NCBI RefSeq assembly: GCF_000471645.3
Contig: NZ_AWGA01000011.1
Span: forward strand, 46,985 to 110,984
Length of the DNA: 64,000 bases
Direction: 5' to 3'
Source: Candidatus Schmidhempelia bombi str. Bimp
GTDB lineage: Bacteria > Pseudomonadota > Gammaproteobacteria > Enterobacterales > Orbaceae
Shown here: in pieces, positions 47,915 to 58,371 of the stretch
How the letters are laid out: each line of letters opens with the position of its first letter
Numbering within the stretch: the first letter of the stretch is position 1
Made by a program: the position numbers and the translations under genes
Notes under the pieces: model-generated
Databases searched by the model: none
Told to the model about the DNA's origin: nothing
The model's input: only the letters and a program-made list of their open reading frames with translations

Positions 47915-49474
47915 TTGATCCCTAATATGTCAGAAGCACTTTCATGGTTAGAAAAGCACCATACTATCTTACACGGTATAGTACGAGGAATTGAGCGAGA
48001 AACGTTACGTATTGATACTCATGGCAATTTGGTTAACACGCCATTTCCTTCTTCTATCGGTTCCTCTTTAACGCATCCATGGATAACAACTGATTTTGCT
48101 GAATCAATGTTAGAGTTTATCACGCCAGCAAATGCCAGCATTGATTATACACTGACCTTCTTAAGTGATTTACATCGCTACGCCAGTGGACAAATTGGTG
48201 ATGAACTTATGTGGCCGTTGAGTATGCCCTGCTTCGTTAATCATGAACAAGATATCCAGTTAGCACAATATGGAACGTCTAATGAAGGACGTCTAAAAAC
48301 CGTCTATCGACAAGGTTTAAAAAACCGTTATGGCGCCATGATGCAAACTATTTCGGGGGTGCACTATAATTTTTCTTTACCCCTCGCTTTTTGGCAAGCT
48401 AGAGATGGCATAAGAAATGCCGAAGAAGGTAAGGATGTCATTTCTGAAGGTTATTTTAGACTGATACGCAATTATTATCGTTTTGGTTGGGTGATTCCTT
48501 ACTTATTCGGTGCCTCCCCTTCGATGTGTTCTTGTTTTATAAAAAATCCAGAAAAGTTACAATCGTTTTTAGAATTGACGGAAAATACCGGTTATTTGCC
48601 TTATGCTACGTCGCTTAGATTGAGCGATTTAGGTTATACCAATGATGCGCAACGTAGCTTAGGTATTACTTTTAATCGATTAGATACTTATGTTGAAGGG
48701 ATTAAGCGTGCAACCAAAACCAAATCTGAGACATTTAGCCAACTAGGTATTAAGCAAAAGGGTATTTATCAGCAACTTAATGATAATATTCTACAAATAG
48801 AAAATGAATTTTATGCGCCGATTCGTCCTAAACGCGTCGCTCATGCGAATGAAACACCGACAGATGCGTTATTAAGAGGAGGAATTGAGTATATTGAGGT
48901 AAGAGCCTTAGATGTTAATCCATTTTCTCCGATTGGCATTACCGAAGAACAAGTGCGTTTTATCGATCTCTTCTTAATTTGGTGTACACTAGCACAAGCA
49001 CCAGAAATGAGCGCACCTGAACTAGAATGTTTAAAACGTAACTGGAATCGTGTTGTTATGGAAGGACGTAAACCTAATCAGGTGATCGGTTTTGGATGTG
49101 ATAGCCATTTTGAACCGCTATCAAAAGTAGGTCATGCTCTGTTTAAAGATTTATTAAGAGTTGCTGATGTCCTTGACCGTAATAACCATAATCATGCATA
49201 TCGTGAGGTCTGTTTACGCTTAGATACGCTTTTTGATCATCCAGAGTTAACGCTATCAGGAAAAATGTTAAAAGCGATTAAAGAATTAGGGACAGAAGGT
49301 TTTGGTTTATCGTTAGCTAAACAGTATAAGCAGCAGTTATTAGCTGAACCGTTACAGTTACTTACGACAACGGACTTTAATAAACAGCGAATACGCTCTT
49401 TAAATAAGCTTGAAATGATCGAGTCGCAAAATAATATGGACTTTGATGAATTTCTCAAACAATTAAATGCTTAA
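47915..49474 (+). CDS. gshA: Glutamate-cysteine ligase
   Basis: GshA makes gamma-glutamylcysteine, the first and rate-limiting step of glutathione synthesis. I chose TTG 47915, giving 519 aa (E. coli 518) and [21 protein letters not shown] lies a few bases upstream. E. coli gshA also starts with TTG. Signatures include [39 protein letters not shown] and [19 protein letters not shown]. The gene is monocistronic. Confidence 0.95.
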   Translation: MIPNMSEALSWLEKHHTILHGIVRGIERETLRIDTHGNLVNTPFPSSIGSSLTHPWITTDFAESMLEFITPANASIDYTLTFLSDLHRYASGQIGDELMWPLSMPCFVNHEQDIQLAQYGTSNEGRLKTVYRQGLKNRYGAMMQTISGVHYNFSLPLAFWQARDGIRNAEEGKDVISEGYFRLIRNYYRFGWVIPYLFGASPSMCSCFIKNPEKLQSFLELTENTGYLPYATSLRLSDLGYTNDAQRSLGITFNRLDTYVEGIKRATKTKSETFSQLGIKQKGIYQQLNDNILQIENEFYAPIRPKRVAHANETPTDALLRGGIEYIEVRALDVNPFSPIGITEEQVRFIDLFLIWCTLAQAPEMSAPELECLKRNWNRVVMEGRKPNQVIGFGCDSHFEPLSKVGHALFKDLLRVADVLDRNNHNHAYREVCLRLDTLFDHPELTLSGKMLKAIKELGTEGFGLSLAKQYKQQLLAEPLQLLTTTDFNKQRIRSLNKLEMIESQNNMDFDEFLKQLNA

Positions 49475-49536
49475 CCACTAAAAATCATAAGATCTAGATG
49501 ATAAATAGCGGCAAACTAAAATAAAGAGATGATTAA

Positions 49537-50307
49537 ATGGCAACTACAAATTATGTATTACGTTATTCGTCTGATTATAATGGTGTAGAATTAATCTTGC
49601 CAACTCATCGTGTGGTTGTTGATCAACCCCTTACAGTTAGTAATACCATTAATATTTTAGTATGGAATATCTTTAAGCAAAAGCGTAAAGACTGGTTATC
49701 TATACTAAAAAATTGTGCTATGTCTAATCAACTGATTTTGTTGCAAGAAGCACACACAACACCAGCATTAATTAATTATATTAATCGTTATTACAAAGTT
49801 GCAGATCAAGTACCGGCATTTCCTTACAATAATAGCTTTTCTGGTGTAATGACATTAGCGAAAGCTTATCCGCTTTCTGTCTGGTGCTATAAAGAGAAGG
49901 AACCATTAATTAGGATCCCCAAATCAGCATTAGTCACCGTGTATGCTCTCGCTAATACGACCAAAACATTGATGGTAGCCAACATTCATGCTGTTAATTT
50001 TAGCTTTGGGATTAAAACCTATCAGCAGCAGCTAAAACAGCTTTTGCAACAAATGGATCGCCATGAAGGACCAATTATTTTGGGTGGTGATTTCAATACG
50101 TGGAGTCGTCAGCGCTTAGAATTACTTTATCAATTAACACGCAATATCAATTTATTACCAGTAAATTTTAATCTTGATCTACGTAAAACTTTTTTGGGAA
50201 GACCGCTAGATTTTATTTTCTATCGCGATTTAACATTGACCAATGCAAGTATTATGCAAACGGTAGCATCGGACCATAATCCACTATTTGTAACATTTCA
50301 GTACTGA
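49537..50307 (+). CDS. yafD: UPF0294 protein YafD (endonuclease/exonuclease/phosphatase fold)
   Basis: This 256-aa protein belongs to the EEP superfamily, and the biochemical role is not established. Catalytic-fold motifs are ILVWNIFKQKR (Asn), LLQEAHTTP (metal Glu), GGDFNTWS (Asp/Asn) and SDHNPLFV (Asp/His). The N-terminus lacks a clear signal peptide. The convergent mltD-gloB-rnhA and the divergent dnaQ follow, matching the order yafD-mltD-gloB-rnhA-dnaQ in E. coli. Confidence 0.92.
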   Translation: MATTNYVLRYSSDYNGVELILPTHRVVVDQPLTVSNTINILVWNIFKQKRKDWLSILKNCAMSNQLILLQEAHTTPALINYINRYYKVADQVPAFPYNNSFSGVMTLAKAYPLSVWCYKEKEPLIRIPKSALVTVYALANTTKTLMVANIHAVNFSFGIKTYQQQLKQLLQQMDRHEGPIILGGDFNTWSRQRLELLYQLTRNINLLPVNFNLDLRKTFLGRPLDFIFYRDLTLTNASIMQTVASDHNPLFVTFQY

Positions 50308-50392
50308 TTGCAATTGTTTAATGGATTCAAAATAAGAAAATTATCGTTTTCTATTTTTAGCCTGGGCAATTTTAAGATTTTTAGCCTAAAGT

Positions 50393-51613
50393 CTATTTAA
50401 TATGAATAATCAGTTTTGACCCAATCTTTAAACTATTCGCATTTTTAATGTTATTCCAATCCATTAGCTCTTTGGTTGTAACTCGGTGCGCTTTAGCAAT
50501 AGTACTCAGACTATCACCTGATTTAATCATATAATTTATTTTTTTATATTTTAAATGCGATCTAGTATAAAACTGTAGATCTTTATCGGTTATCGTTGAA
50601 TACTTGCGATTCGTTTTTAATAAGCTTGGTACGATATGAGTCCTTTTATTATTTAAGTCTGACGTTAAATCAACGATTTTAACTTGGGTATAATTATTCT
50701 TTAGCAGCTTTTGGTGAAGGACATTTAATTTCTTTCTAGGCACTAAAAGATGATAAGGACCATTTAATTTTTTATCTAAATAAGCCGCATTATAGGTAAT
50801 TAAATCCTTATAAGGGATATGGCTATATTTAGAAATAGTGTCTAAACTCGCTGCTTTACCAAGATTAATTTTTATTAATGTATTATCAAAATTAGTGGTT
50901 GGTAATAAAATATCATACCGTTCATTATGACGGATAATGTCAATCATAGCCAAAAATTTAGGGACATATTGCATTGTTTCTTTGGATAACTGTAATGCCC
51001 AGTAATTTGTTGGTAAATGATGTTCAATATTCGACTGTATTGCCTTACTAATTCGCCCCTCACCAGCATTGTAGGCGGCTAAAGTTAATAGCCAATCACC
51101 ATCAAAGTTTTTATTTAAATATTGTAAATGATTTAAGGCAATATCGGTGGAAGCAATAAGATCAAGACGACCATCATACCAAGAGTTGAACACCAGTCCA
51201 TAATTTCTGGCGGTAATAGGGGCTATTTGCCATAAACCTGCTGCTTTAGAATAGGAGATTGCCAAAGGATTACAAGCACTTTCAATAAGCGGAATAAGCA
51301 ACAATTCTATTGGCATTTTACGTAGTTGAAGTTGAGTAATAAAGTAATGGATATAAGGTTCTGAACGTTCCAATAAATTTTCAAAGCTACGCTTATTTTT
51401 TACTAATTTATTTCGTTCATTTATAATACGTGCATTATCAGGTATATCAACTAGTTGTGTTTTTTGTATATATTGCCATGGATTTATTTTTAGGCTATCT
51501 AAATAGGTAACTTTGTGAATATGAAAAGCTTTGTTATGTGCTTTCGGCGCTCGAGATAAATTTTGACAACCAATCAGGCTGGGAATAATCATGAGGATTA
51601 CAAATTTTTTCAT
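50393..51613 (-). CDS. mltD: Membrane-bound lytic murein transglycosylase D
   Basis: MltD cleaves peptidoglycan glycan strands. The 406-aa lipoprotein (signal VILMIIPSLIGC) has the SLT catalytic domain with Glu in LIPLIESACNPLAIS then AAGLWQI, and LTLAAYNAGEGRI. The C-terminus has one clear LysM repeat (residues about 358-405, INYMIKSGDSLSTIAKAHR) and a weaker one near 300. E. coli MltD is longer (452 aa) with two LysM repeats, so one repeat appears eroded here. Confidence 0.92.
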   Translation of the reverse strand: MKKFVILMIIPSLIGCQNLSRAPKAHNKAFHIHKVTYLDSLKINPWQYIQKTQLVDIPDNARIINERNKLVKNKRSFENLLERSEPYIHYFITQLQLRKMPIELLLIPLIESACNPLAISYSKAAGLWQIAPITARNYGLVFNSWYDGRLDLIASTDIALNHLQYLNKNFDGDWLLTLAAYNAGEGRISKAIQSNIEHHLPTNYWALQLSKETMQYVPKFLAMIDIIRHNERYDILLPTTNFDNTLIKINLGKAASLDTISKYSHIPYKDLITYNAAYLDKKLNGPYHLLVPRKKLNVLHQKLLKNNYTQVKIVDLTSDLNNKRTHIVPSLLKTNRKYSTITDKDLQFYTRSHLKYKKINYMIKSGDSLSTIAKAHRVTTKELMDWNNIKNANSLKIGSKLIIHIK

Positions 51614-51671
51614 AAAGTTCTTAAAATTGAGATTAAATAAGGTAGGAAAATATTCCTACTATTAAATTAAT

Positions 51672-52442
51672 TTATTGGAAATTATCTTTAAGTTTTCTTA
51701 AGGTAGTAAACAGTGATAATGTATCATAAATATTCAATTTACTCTGTAAGATTTCATCAGTACAACGTAAAAATATGTTTATTTTTTTCTCTAGGCTTAG
51801 TTGACTAGGTAATGTCATCTGCTTATTCAATCTAATTTGTTTTGCTTCTTCTAATTTTTTAGCAATTAAGTTATCTTCTGGCAACACATGGTGTGCAAAT
51901 CTTAAATTATTTACGGTGTATTCATGAGCACAACAGATCTGTGTGCTATCATCCAAACTGGCTAAAAGTGTTAATGACTCTAACATTTGTTTTGATGTAC
52001 CTTCGAAAATTCTTCCACAACCAGCTGAAAATAACGTATCACCACAAAATAGATAAGGTTTACTGTAATAGCTTACATGACCCAAAGTATGACCAGGTGT
52101 AGCGATAACCTGAAAGGTTAAATTATTGTCAATAGCGATAGATTGATTATGATGAACAGGTGTAATGGGAATACCATTCAATTTATGACAAACTTCTAAA
52201 GGACCATATATACGCAACGATGGATAGTGTTTAAACAAATGACTAACCCCACCAATATGATCTTGATGGTGGTGTGTTAATAAGATAACTTGTGGACGAA
52301 TATGATGTTGTTGTAAACAGTCTATTACCGGCTCTGAATCGCCAGGATCAATAATAATAGTCTGTTTTGAATAATCAGATAACATCCATATATAATTATC
52401 AACAAAAGCGTTTAATGCGGTTAAGTGATATCGCTTATTCAT
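51672..52442 (-). CDS. gloB: Hydroxyacylglutathione hydrolase (glyoxalase II)
   Basis: GloB hydrolyses S-lactoylglutathione to lactate and glutathione, ending the glyoxalase pathway. I chose ATG 52442, giving 256 aa and [20 protein letters not shown], which aligns with the E. coli start. The binuclear zinc motif is [10 protein letters not shown], with further ligands in [19 protein letters not shown] and CAHEYT. It overlaps the end of rnhA by 8 bases, so the two are coupled. Confidence 0.93.
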   Translation of the reverse strand: MNKRYHLTALNAFVDNYIWMLSDYSKQTIIIDPGDSEPVIDCLQQHHIRPQVILLTHHHQDHIGGVSHLFKHYPSLRIYGPLEVCHKLNGIPITPVHHNQSIAIDNNLTFQVIATPGHTLGHVSYYSKPYLFCGDTLFSAGCGRIFEGTSKQMLESLTLLASLDDSTQICCAHEYTVNNLRFAHHVLPEDNLIAKKLEEAKQIRLNKQMTLPSQLSLEKKINIFLRCTDEILQSKLNIYDTLSLFTTLRKLKDNFQ

Positions 52443-52908
52443 TTTCTTTTTTAAAACCTTCATCATATTTTTTAGGATTATTTGCCGCTTCGCGAGCTAA
52501 CTGATCGCACCGTTCATTTTCCAAATGCCCTGAATGTCCTTTTACCCATATCCATTCCACTTGCTGTTTTTGTAGCACGCGATCTAAACGTTGCCAAAGG
52601 TCGATATTTTTTACCGGTTTTTTATTCGCGGTCAGCCAACCATTTTTTTTCCAATTAAAGATCCATTGACTTATTCCATGCCGAACATATTGACTATCTG
52701 TGTAAAGTTTACAATCACAACGCTGGGTTAACCGCTCTAGACCAACGATAGCCGCCATTAATTCCATACGATTGTTAGTTGTTAACATATACCCATCAGA
52801 TAAAGTTAATTCATTGGTTTTATAACGTAATATAACACCATACCCCCCGGGACCGGGATTACCTAGACATGAACCATCGGTAAATATTTCTATTTTCTTT
52901 AACAACAT
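52435..52908 (-). CDS. rnhA: Ribonuclease HI
   Basis: RNase HI removes RNA from RNA-DNA hybrids. The 157-aa protein has [16 protein letters not shown] with D11, NNRMEL with E49, YTDSQY with D71 and the C-terminal [12 protein letters not shown] with the fourth acidic residue. A GTG immediately before the ATG could add one residue. It is divergent from dnaQ as in E. coli, sharing a 94-base promoter region. Confidence 0.95.
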   Translation of the reverse strand: MLLKKIEIFTDGSCLGNPGPGGYGVILRYKTNELTLSDGYMLTTNNRMELMAAIVGLERLTQRCDCKLYTDSQYVRHGISQWIFNWKKNGWLTANKKPVKNIDLWQRLDRVLQKQQVEWIWVKGHSGHLENERCDQLAREAANNPKKYDEGFKKENE

Positions 52909-53002
52909 CACTTTTAAATCTCTGATAGAATAGATATGAATTGGTGACTATATAACATTAGTTTGAAAAACTCAAAAATGTTAAATTTTAAATGGTTTAG
53001 TA

Positions 53003-53755
53003 ATGAAGAAAACAACTTTAAGTAATCCTGAACGACAAATTGTCCTTGATACTGAAACTACGGGGATGAACATGGATGGTGGTATCCATTATCTAGGTCA
53101 TAAAATTATTGAAATTGGCGCTGTTGAAATAATTAATCGCCGACTTACCGGTAAACACTTTCATGTTTATATTAATCCAGAACGGATGGTCGATGAAGAA
53201 GCCTATAAGGTTCATGGTATTAGTAACCAATCGCTACAAGATAAGCCTCTCTTTGCCGAAGTGGCGGAAAAATTTATCCAATTTATAGATGGGGCTGAAT
53301 TGGTGATTCATAATGCCGCGTTTGACGTAGGATTCATTGATTATGAGTTTAGTTTAATCGCTCATCCTTTTAAGGTTGCTGAACACTGTTTAGTTACCGA
53401 TACACTTGCAATGGCAAGACGATTATTTCCAGGTAAAAGAAATAACTTAGATGCACTTTGTGATCGCTATCAGATAGATAACTCCCATCGAACCCTACAT
53501 GGTGCTTTACTGGATGCGGAAATTTTAGCTGAAGTTTATTTAGCTATGACGGGAGGACAAACCTCTTTATCTTTTTCCTCCGATGATATAGCTCATGCTC
53601 AGCAACAAACGGCAATAGAGGTACAAAAATTAGATCGTCAGGAACATAAATTAACTATTATTCAAGCTAACCAGCAAGAATTAAAAGAACATGAATTATT
53701 TTTAGATATGATTATTAAGAAAAGTGGTAATGCGATGTGGCGTAAAAATGAGTAA
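53003..53755 (+). CDS. dnaQ: DNA polymerase III epsilon subunit
   Basis: DnaQ is the 3'-5' proofreading exonuclease of the replicative polymerase. The 250-aa protein has ExoI VLDTETTG (D16, E18), ExoII HNAAFDVGFID and ExoIII RTLHGALLDAEILAEVY. The C-terminal alpha-binding tail follows a Gln-rich linker. It is next to tRNA-Asp as in E. coli. Confidence 0.96.
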   Translation: MKKTTLSNPERQIVLDTETTGMNMDGGIHYLGHKIIEIGAVEIINRRLTGKHFHVYINPERMVDEEAYKVHGISNQSLQDKPLFAEVAEKFIQFIDGAELVIHNAAFDVGFIDYEFSLIAHPFKVAEHCLVTDTLAMARRLFPGKRNNLDALCDRYQIDNSHRTLHGALLDAEILAEVYLAMTGGQTSLSFSSDDIAHAQQQTAIEVQKLDRQEHKLTIIQANQQELKEHELFLDMIIKKSGNAMWRKNE

Positions 53756-53887
53756 TAAATAATAGAAACGTCCAATTTATAAACAAATGAGAAGTAATTC
53801 TATAAAAAGTGATTGACGATCATCAGATAAATCTTTAATATTCAACTCAATTCGAGAGTGATACAAAACTTGAGAAAACATTAACGC

Positions 53888-53964
53888 GGAGCGGTAGTTC
53901 AGTTGGTTAGAATACCTGCCTGTCACGCAGGGGGTCGCGGGTTCGAGCCCCGTCCGTTCCGCCA
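53888..53964 (+). tRNA. tRNA-Asp (GTC)
   Basis: A 77-base cloverleaf with acceptor GGAGCGG/CCGTTCC, anticodon loop CTGTCAC giving anticodon GTC, T-arm GGGTTCGAGCCCC and encoded CCA. It follows dnaQ as aspV does in E. coli. Confidence 0.98.
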
Positions 53965-54893
53965 CTTAATCATCTTATTATAATACTTACCTTTTTGTTA
54001 TCTCTTTATATAAAAATATATTATTAAGTAATAATTCATTTTATCTTTATCTTATTGCATGAATAACGTTATCTACTAACGTATCGAGTTTCCGTAAGTA
54101 GCTGGAGATAAGTTGTTTTTTATCTGTGAATTATCTTTTATTAGAATAACAAATTCTGTCCACCTTATGGAGTTTTCCTCGTTTTTACTATCGTAATCTT
54201 TATCAGCTATTAAAAATAACTATTAGCAAAACTCTATTTAGGATGTTTTTGGGAACAAATAAGTCGGATTGTGATATACCAATATAAATACCCACTGTAA
54301 TTACAGTACAGTTATATTTTGAGTATGGTGGTAATAATTTTTTATTTATAGCATTGTTATCAATGATAGCAAATTTCAGATTTATCGTATTTCTTATGAA
54401 TTGATAGGATTTATTACCGTTGTTGATAGCGAGGTTGGTGACAGTGATAAATATTTAAAGCAACCACATCGTCAACGCGACGGTTTTTATTATATAGTTA
54501 TCGCCTATCACCATAAAGAAAACAAAGTGGGCCCATAAAATAGCTTAGACTAATAATTATTGATAACTTTTATCGTATATAACTTTGTGTTATTGTCGAT
54601 ACCTTACTTGAAATAAATGTATCGCTATAAAAACTTTAAATTTCATTTATTATTTTAACGTATTTATTATCCCTGTTTTCTATTCGAAAACGATATATTA
54701 ATGTCATCTTCATATAAAAAAGTGTCAATATTGGTTTGTTATTTGTGAATAATATCGAAATATTTTCTAATCTGATTTCAGGTTAGTTAATCTGTCTACA
54801 ATGCCCTAATTAACTCGAATTAAATCACCACTCATCGTTGATTATCGAAATAATGTAAATTAACTGTTATTGTGTATATAATTTATGTGATAA
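53965..54893. other. Long intergenic region with a possible gene remnant
   Basis: These 930 bases between tRNA-Asp and the XRE regulator hold no clear gene. An open frame of about 66 codons (54338-54538) without a good start encodes FQIYRISYELIGFITVVDSE and continues to YHHKENKVGP before a stop; its composition looks coding, so it may be the end of a decayed gene. A perfect 12-base palindrome, CTGTAATTACAG, lies near 54296. Otherwise only AT-rich sequence is seen. Confidence 0.4.
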
Positions 54894-54916
54894 ACTTAAA
54901 CAATTGTTTTTAAGTT
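54878..54916 (+). promoter_or_regulatory. Promoter and possible operator of the XRE gene
   Basis: A -10-like TATAAT (54878-54883) is followed by an inverted repeat, AACTTAA (54894-54900) with TTAAGTT (54910-54916), ending 9 bases before the ATG. This position suits autorepression by the XRE protein. Confidence 0.5.
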
Positions 54917-54925
54917 AAGAATAGT

Positions 54926-55804
54926 ATGAATCATTTACAAATTGATCATTTCGCTATCGGACAACGGTTAAAAGCTTATCGTTTTGCGGCTTCACTCAAA
55001 GCTGAAGATGTGGCTAAACATTTAAAAATTTCTCGTGCAGCTGTTTATCGATTAGAAAAAGGTGAAATTATAAAAATTGAGACCTTAAATCGGTTAGCGA
55101 ATTTGCTTAATACGTCGTTAAGTAGCTTACTGGGTATTGATACAGAATATTATTCATCAAGCAATGGGTTCTTCGAGCGGATGCGGCAACTTGAAGAACA
55201 ATCTACCCACATATATGCGCATTTTGAACCTTTTTCTTTTTTATTAATGTCTCCTGATTATTTTGATCATTTACAGATGATGTTGTATGAAACCGCAGAA
55301 CACAATATAAAAGAGTTGGAAAAAATCGATGCGGCGTTAGTCATCTTAAAGGAACGGAAAAACGATTTATCTCATTCTTTATCTAAAGTAAATAATTTAA
55401 TTGGTTTACGATCCATTGAACGTTTTTTACATATTGGTTTGGTTGGTAAGTTAAATCTATCACCAAGCAAAAAAATGACGCGGACATTATTAGCGCATAA
55501 AGAAATAGAGTATTTGATTCGCCTTATCGAAGAAAAAAACACCTTATTTGAAATAGCTATTACACAAGAAATGGTACCTTCTTCAACATTTCAAATTTTT
55601 TATAATGACGATACTCCGCTATCTTTAGCGGTTAGCGCGTTTCGCTTAGGTGAATTACCAAATGTAACCACTGGTATTGCGTCAATAACATCATCAGTGG
55701 AGGCTATTAGTCATTATCAAGGATTATTTGATAAACTATGGACTAATGGTATAAAAGACGGGCAAGCAATAGATTTATTACGTTCTACGCTTGAACGTTG
55801 TTAA
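54926..55804 (+). CDS. XRE family transcriptional regulator
   Basis: This 292-aa regulator has an N-terminal helix-turn-helix (residues about 11-70: RLKAYRFAASLKAEDVAKHL, KISRAAVYRLEKGEI, LNRLANLLNTSLSSLL). The long C-terminal part (80-290) has no family I can name; it looks helical and may sense a ligand or partner. A dyad just upstream may be its own operator. It is flanked by AT-rich spacers on both sides, and no obvious target gene is adjacent. Confidence 0.85.
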   Translation: MNHLQIDHFAIGQRLKAYRFAASLKAEDVAKHLKISRAAVYRLEKGEIIKIETLNRLANLLNTSLSSLLGIDTEYYSSSNGFFERMRQLEEQSTHIYAHFEPFSFLLMSPDYFDHLQMMLYETAEHNIKELEKIDAALVILKERKNDLSHSLSKVNNLIGLRSIERFLHIGLVGKLNLSPSKKMTRTLLAHKEIEYLIRLIEEKNTLFEIAITQEMVPSSTFQIFYNDDTPLSLAVSAFRLGELPNVTTGIASITSSVEAISHYQGLFDKLWTNGIKDGQAIDLLRSTLERC

Positions 55805-56159
55805 TGATACTATCGAACCATCCTACTATAGTATTAACTTACAATATTAAGCCGATAATAGATAATAAAAGCGCAAAGAAACGCTACTTTTTTAAAATAA
55901 ACTGTTATAGACAGTAGCAGCTATCCAAAAACTGTTTTTTTATTCACTAATATTTATTTAATTAAATAGAAAACAGTTTTACTGTTATATTTAACCATAT
56001 GATTAATAAAAATATTTTATTCTTTTATCAAGTTGTTTAGATAAGCTAACACTATATGTTATAAATATAGTGTCACATAGCTATTGTTTATTTATTGAGT
56101 TGTTGCTTTATTCCTTTTAAAATGCCTATATGTCATTATAAATCTAAAGAAAATACCTT
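55805..56159. other. Intergenic region between the XRE gene and aroA
   Basis: No gene is seen. Two inverted repeats are present: AAAACTGTTT/AAACAGTTTT (about 55928-55980, long loop) and ACACTATA/TATAGTGT (56049-56073). The first could end XRE transcription. The aroA promoter must lie in the last 150 bases. Confidence 0.4.
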
Positions 56160-57461
56160 ATGTCTAAACCTACTTGCTCTTTGCAATTAGCACCGGTCGA
56201 TTATTTTTCTGGTGTCATTCATTTACCTGGTTCAAAAAGTGTCTCTAATCGCGCGCTATTATTAGCGGCTTTAGCCTCTGGTAAAACCCGCCTTACTAAT
56301 TTATTAGATAGTGACGATGTACGCTATATGTTAGATGCATTAAAGAAACTAGGCGTTAATTATCAATTATCTGCTGATCGTACTGTTTGTGACGTCGAAG
56401 GCATTAATGGAAATTTTAGCGCAGATCAACCTTTGACGCTTTATCTTGGCAATGCGGGAACGGCTATGCGTCCTTTAACTGCGGTGCTGTGTCTAGCTGA
56501 TCATCAAATCACGTTAACAGGCGAACCTCGTATGAAAGAGAGGCCTATTGGACATCTTGTTGATGCATTAAGGCAAGGTGGTGCGCGTATTAATTATTTA
56601 GAAAATGAAAATTATCCTCCTCTTTATATAGAAGGAGGATTTACTGGTGGTCGTATTGAAATTGATGGATCCGTCTCAAGTCAATTCTTAACAGCTTTGC
56701 TTATTGCCGCGCCTCTTGCTATTAACGATACTCAAATTACGATTAAAGGTGATTTAGTCTCAAAACCTTATATCGATATTACCATTAAGATGATGGCGGT
56801 GTTTGGTATTCAAGTTATTAATGATAATTATCGAACTTTCTTTATTACTGGACAACAACGTTACCAATCACCAACAAATTACTTAGTTGAAGGGGATGCC
56901 TCTTCCGCCTCTTATTTTTTAGCGGCGGCGGCAATTAAAGGCGGAACGGTAAGAGTCACAGGTGTCGGCAAAAATAGTCTGCAAGGTGATATTCAATTCG
57001 CCAATGTCCTTGCTCGCATGGGTGCTAAAATTACGTGGAGTGATGATTATATTGAATGTACTAGAGGTGAATTAAATGGTATTGATATGGATATGAATCA
57101 TATTCCCGATGCCGCAATGACGATTGCCACCACCGCGCTCTTTGCCAACGGTAAGACAACCATTCGTAATATCTATAACTGGCGAGTTAAAGAAACCGAT
57201 CGTTTACATGCTATGGCGACGGAACTAACTAAAGTTGGTGCAACAGTTGAAGAGGGGAACGACTATTTAACGATAATACCACCAGAAAAATTACGTCATG
57301 CTGAAATTGAAACATACAATGATCACCGTATGGCAATGTGTTTTTCGCTGGTTTCATTATCAGATGATACGCCAGTAACGATCTTAGATCCAAAATGTAC
57401 CGCAAAAACATTTCCAGATTATTTTATACAATTTAATAAAATGAGTAAAATAAACAAATAA
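56160..57461 (+). CDS. aroA: 3-phosphoshikimate 1-carboxyvinyltransferase (EPSP synthase)
   Basis: AroA joins phosphoenolpyruvate and shikimate 3-phosphate in aromatic amino-acid synthesis. The 433-aa protein has [54 protein letters not shown] and [16 protein letters not shown]. Its stop codon lies inside the first unit of an 8-base tandem repeat, so the last residues (SKINK) come from repeat DNA. serC, which precedes aroA in E. coli, is not here. Confidence 0.95.
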   Translation: MSKPTCSLQLAPVDYFSGVIHLPGSKSVSNRALLLAALASGKTRLTNLLDSDDVRYMLDALKKLGVNYQLSADRTVCDVEGINGNFSADQPLTLYLGNAGTAMRPLTAVLCLADHQITLTGEPRMKERPIGHLVDALRQGGARINYLENENYPPLYIEGGFTGGRIEIDGSVSSQFLTALLIAAPLAINDTQITIKGDLVSKPYIDITIKMMAVFGIQVINDNYRTFFITGQQRYQSPTNYLVEGDASSASYFLAAAAIKGGTVRVTGVGKNSLQGDIQFANVLARMGAKITWSDDYIECTRGELNGIDMDMNHIPDAAMTIATTALFANGKTTIRNIYNWRVKETDRLHAMATELTKVGATVEEGNDYLTIIPPEKLRHAEIETYNDHRMAMCFSLVSLSDDTPVTILDPKCTAKTFPDYFIQFNKMSKINK

Positions 57462-57521
57462 ACAAATAAACAAATAAACAAATAAACAAATAAACAAATA
57501 AACAAATAAACAAATAAACAA
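57451..57521. repeat. Octanucleotide tandem repeat between aroA and cmk
   Basis: Eight perfect units plus a partial ninth of TAAACAAA span 57451-57521. The aroA stop lies in the first junction and cmk starts 72 bases after the end. A perfect repeat of this length is prone to slipped-strand changes. Confidence 0.95.
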
Positions 57522-57592
57522 TAAATTATTATTAATAATCGAGTTTATATAATACTTTTTATTAATAATACGTCGAATTAATGAGGATATTA

Positions 57593-58270
57593 ATGCAAAC
57601 ATCTATTCCTGTTATCGCTATTGATGGACCAAGTGGTGTAGGTAAAGGTACATTATGTCAATTATTAGCCAAGCATTTAAACTGGCATTTACTTGACTCT
57701 GGGGCGATTTATCGTGTTTTGGCTTTATCGGCATTCAACCATCATATTGATCTCAATGATCAGCATGCTTTATCCGATTTAGCCTTAAAGCTGCCACTGG
57801 TTTTTCAAACCTCAGATACCGGCGTGACAGTTTTACTGGATAATAAAGACGTCACTCAAGCTATTCGCACCCAAGATATCGGTACTGCAGCCTCTAAAGT
57901 CGCCGCTTTAAACTCAGTTAGAGCCGCTCTACTACAACGACAACGTGATTTTTGCCAATGGCCAGGATTGATTGCGGATGGGCGTGATATGGGATCCGTT
58001 GTGTTCCCAAATGCACCAGTAAAAATCTTTTTGGATGCAAGTGCACAAGCACGAGCTGAAAGAAGAATGAAGCAGTTGCGAAAAAAAGGGATTTGTGTTA
58101 AATTTGGTGAGATTTTGCAGGAGATAATTGAGCGTGATGATAGAGACCGAAATCGTCCCGTTGCGCCGTTAAAACCTGCTGATGATGCATTAGTGATAGA
58201 CTCGACTTCGCTTTCTATTACTGAGGTCTTTGAGACGGCACTAACTTACATCAAGCAAAAACTCAATTAA
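57593..58270 (+). CDS. cmk: Cytidylate kinase
   Basis: Cmk phosphorylates CMP and dCMP. From ATG 57593 the protein is 225 aa (E. coli 227); AGGA lies 5 bases upstream, and an earlier ATG (57581) is less likely. The P-loop is [13 protein letters not shown], followed by [35 protein letters not shown] and [13 protein letters not shown]. It lies between aroA and rpsA as in E. coli. Confidence 0.95.
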   Translation: MQTSIPVIAIDGPSGVGKGTLCQLLAKHLNWHLLDSGAIYRVLALSAFNHHIDLNDQHALSDLALKLPLVFQTSDTGVTVLLDNKDVTQAIRTQDIGTAASKVAALNSVRAALLQRQRDFCQWPGLIADGRDMGSVVFPNAPVKIFLDASAQARAERRMKQLRKKGICVKFGEILQEIIERDDRDRNRPVAPLKPADDALVIDSTSLSITEVFETALTYIKQKLN

Positions 58271-58371
58271 AGACATCGCTTTATTATAAGGACGTAATGA
58301 AGTTTTTTAAGCAACCCCATTCGGCATGAAGCTAGATGGACGTTATTTTTAACCTAAAAAGTATATTGAAT

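Noticed and set aside
54296..54312. CTGTAATTACAGTACAG as a LexA box
   Set aside because: The spacing between CTGT and ACAG is nine, not eight, and no SOS gene follows closely.
57451..57521. Regularly repeated short sequence that could suggest a CRISPR array
   Set aside because: The units are adjacent 8-base copies without spacers; it is a simple tandem repeat.
57384..57602. Minus-strand ORF rich in LFVYLFIC repeats
   Set aside because: It is only the octamer repeat read in another frame; low complexity and no family.
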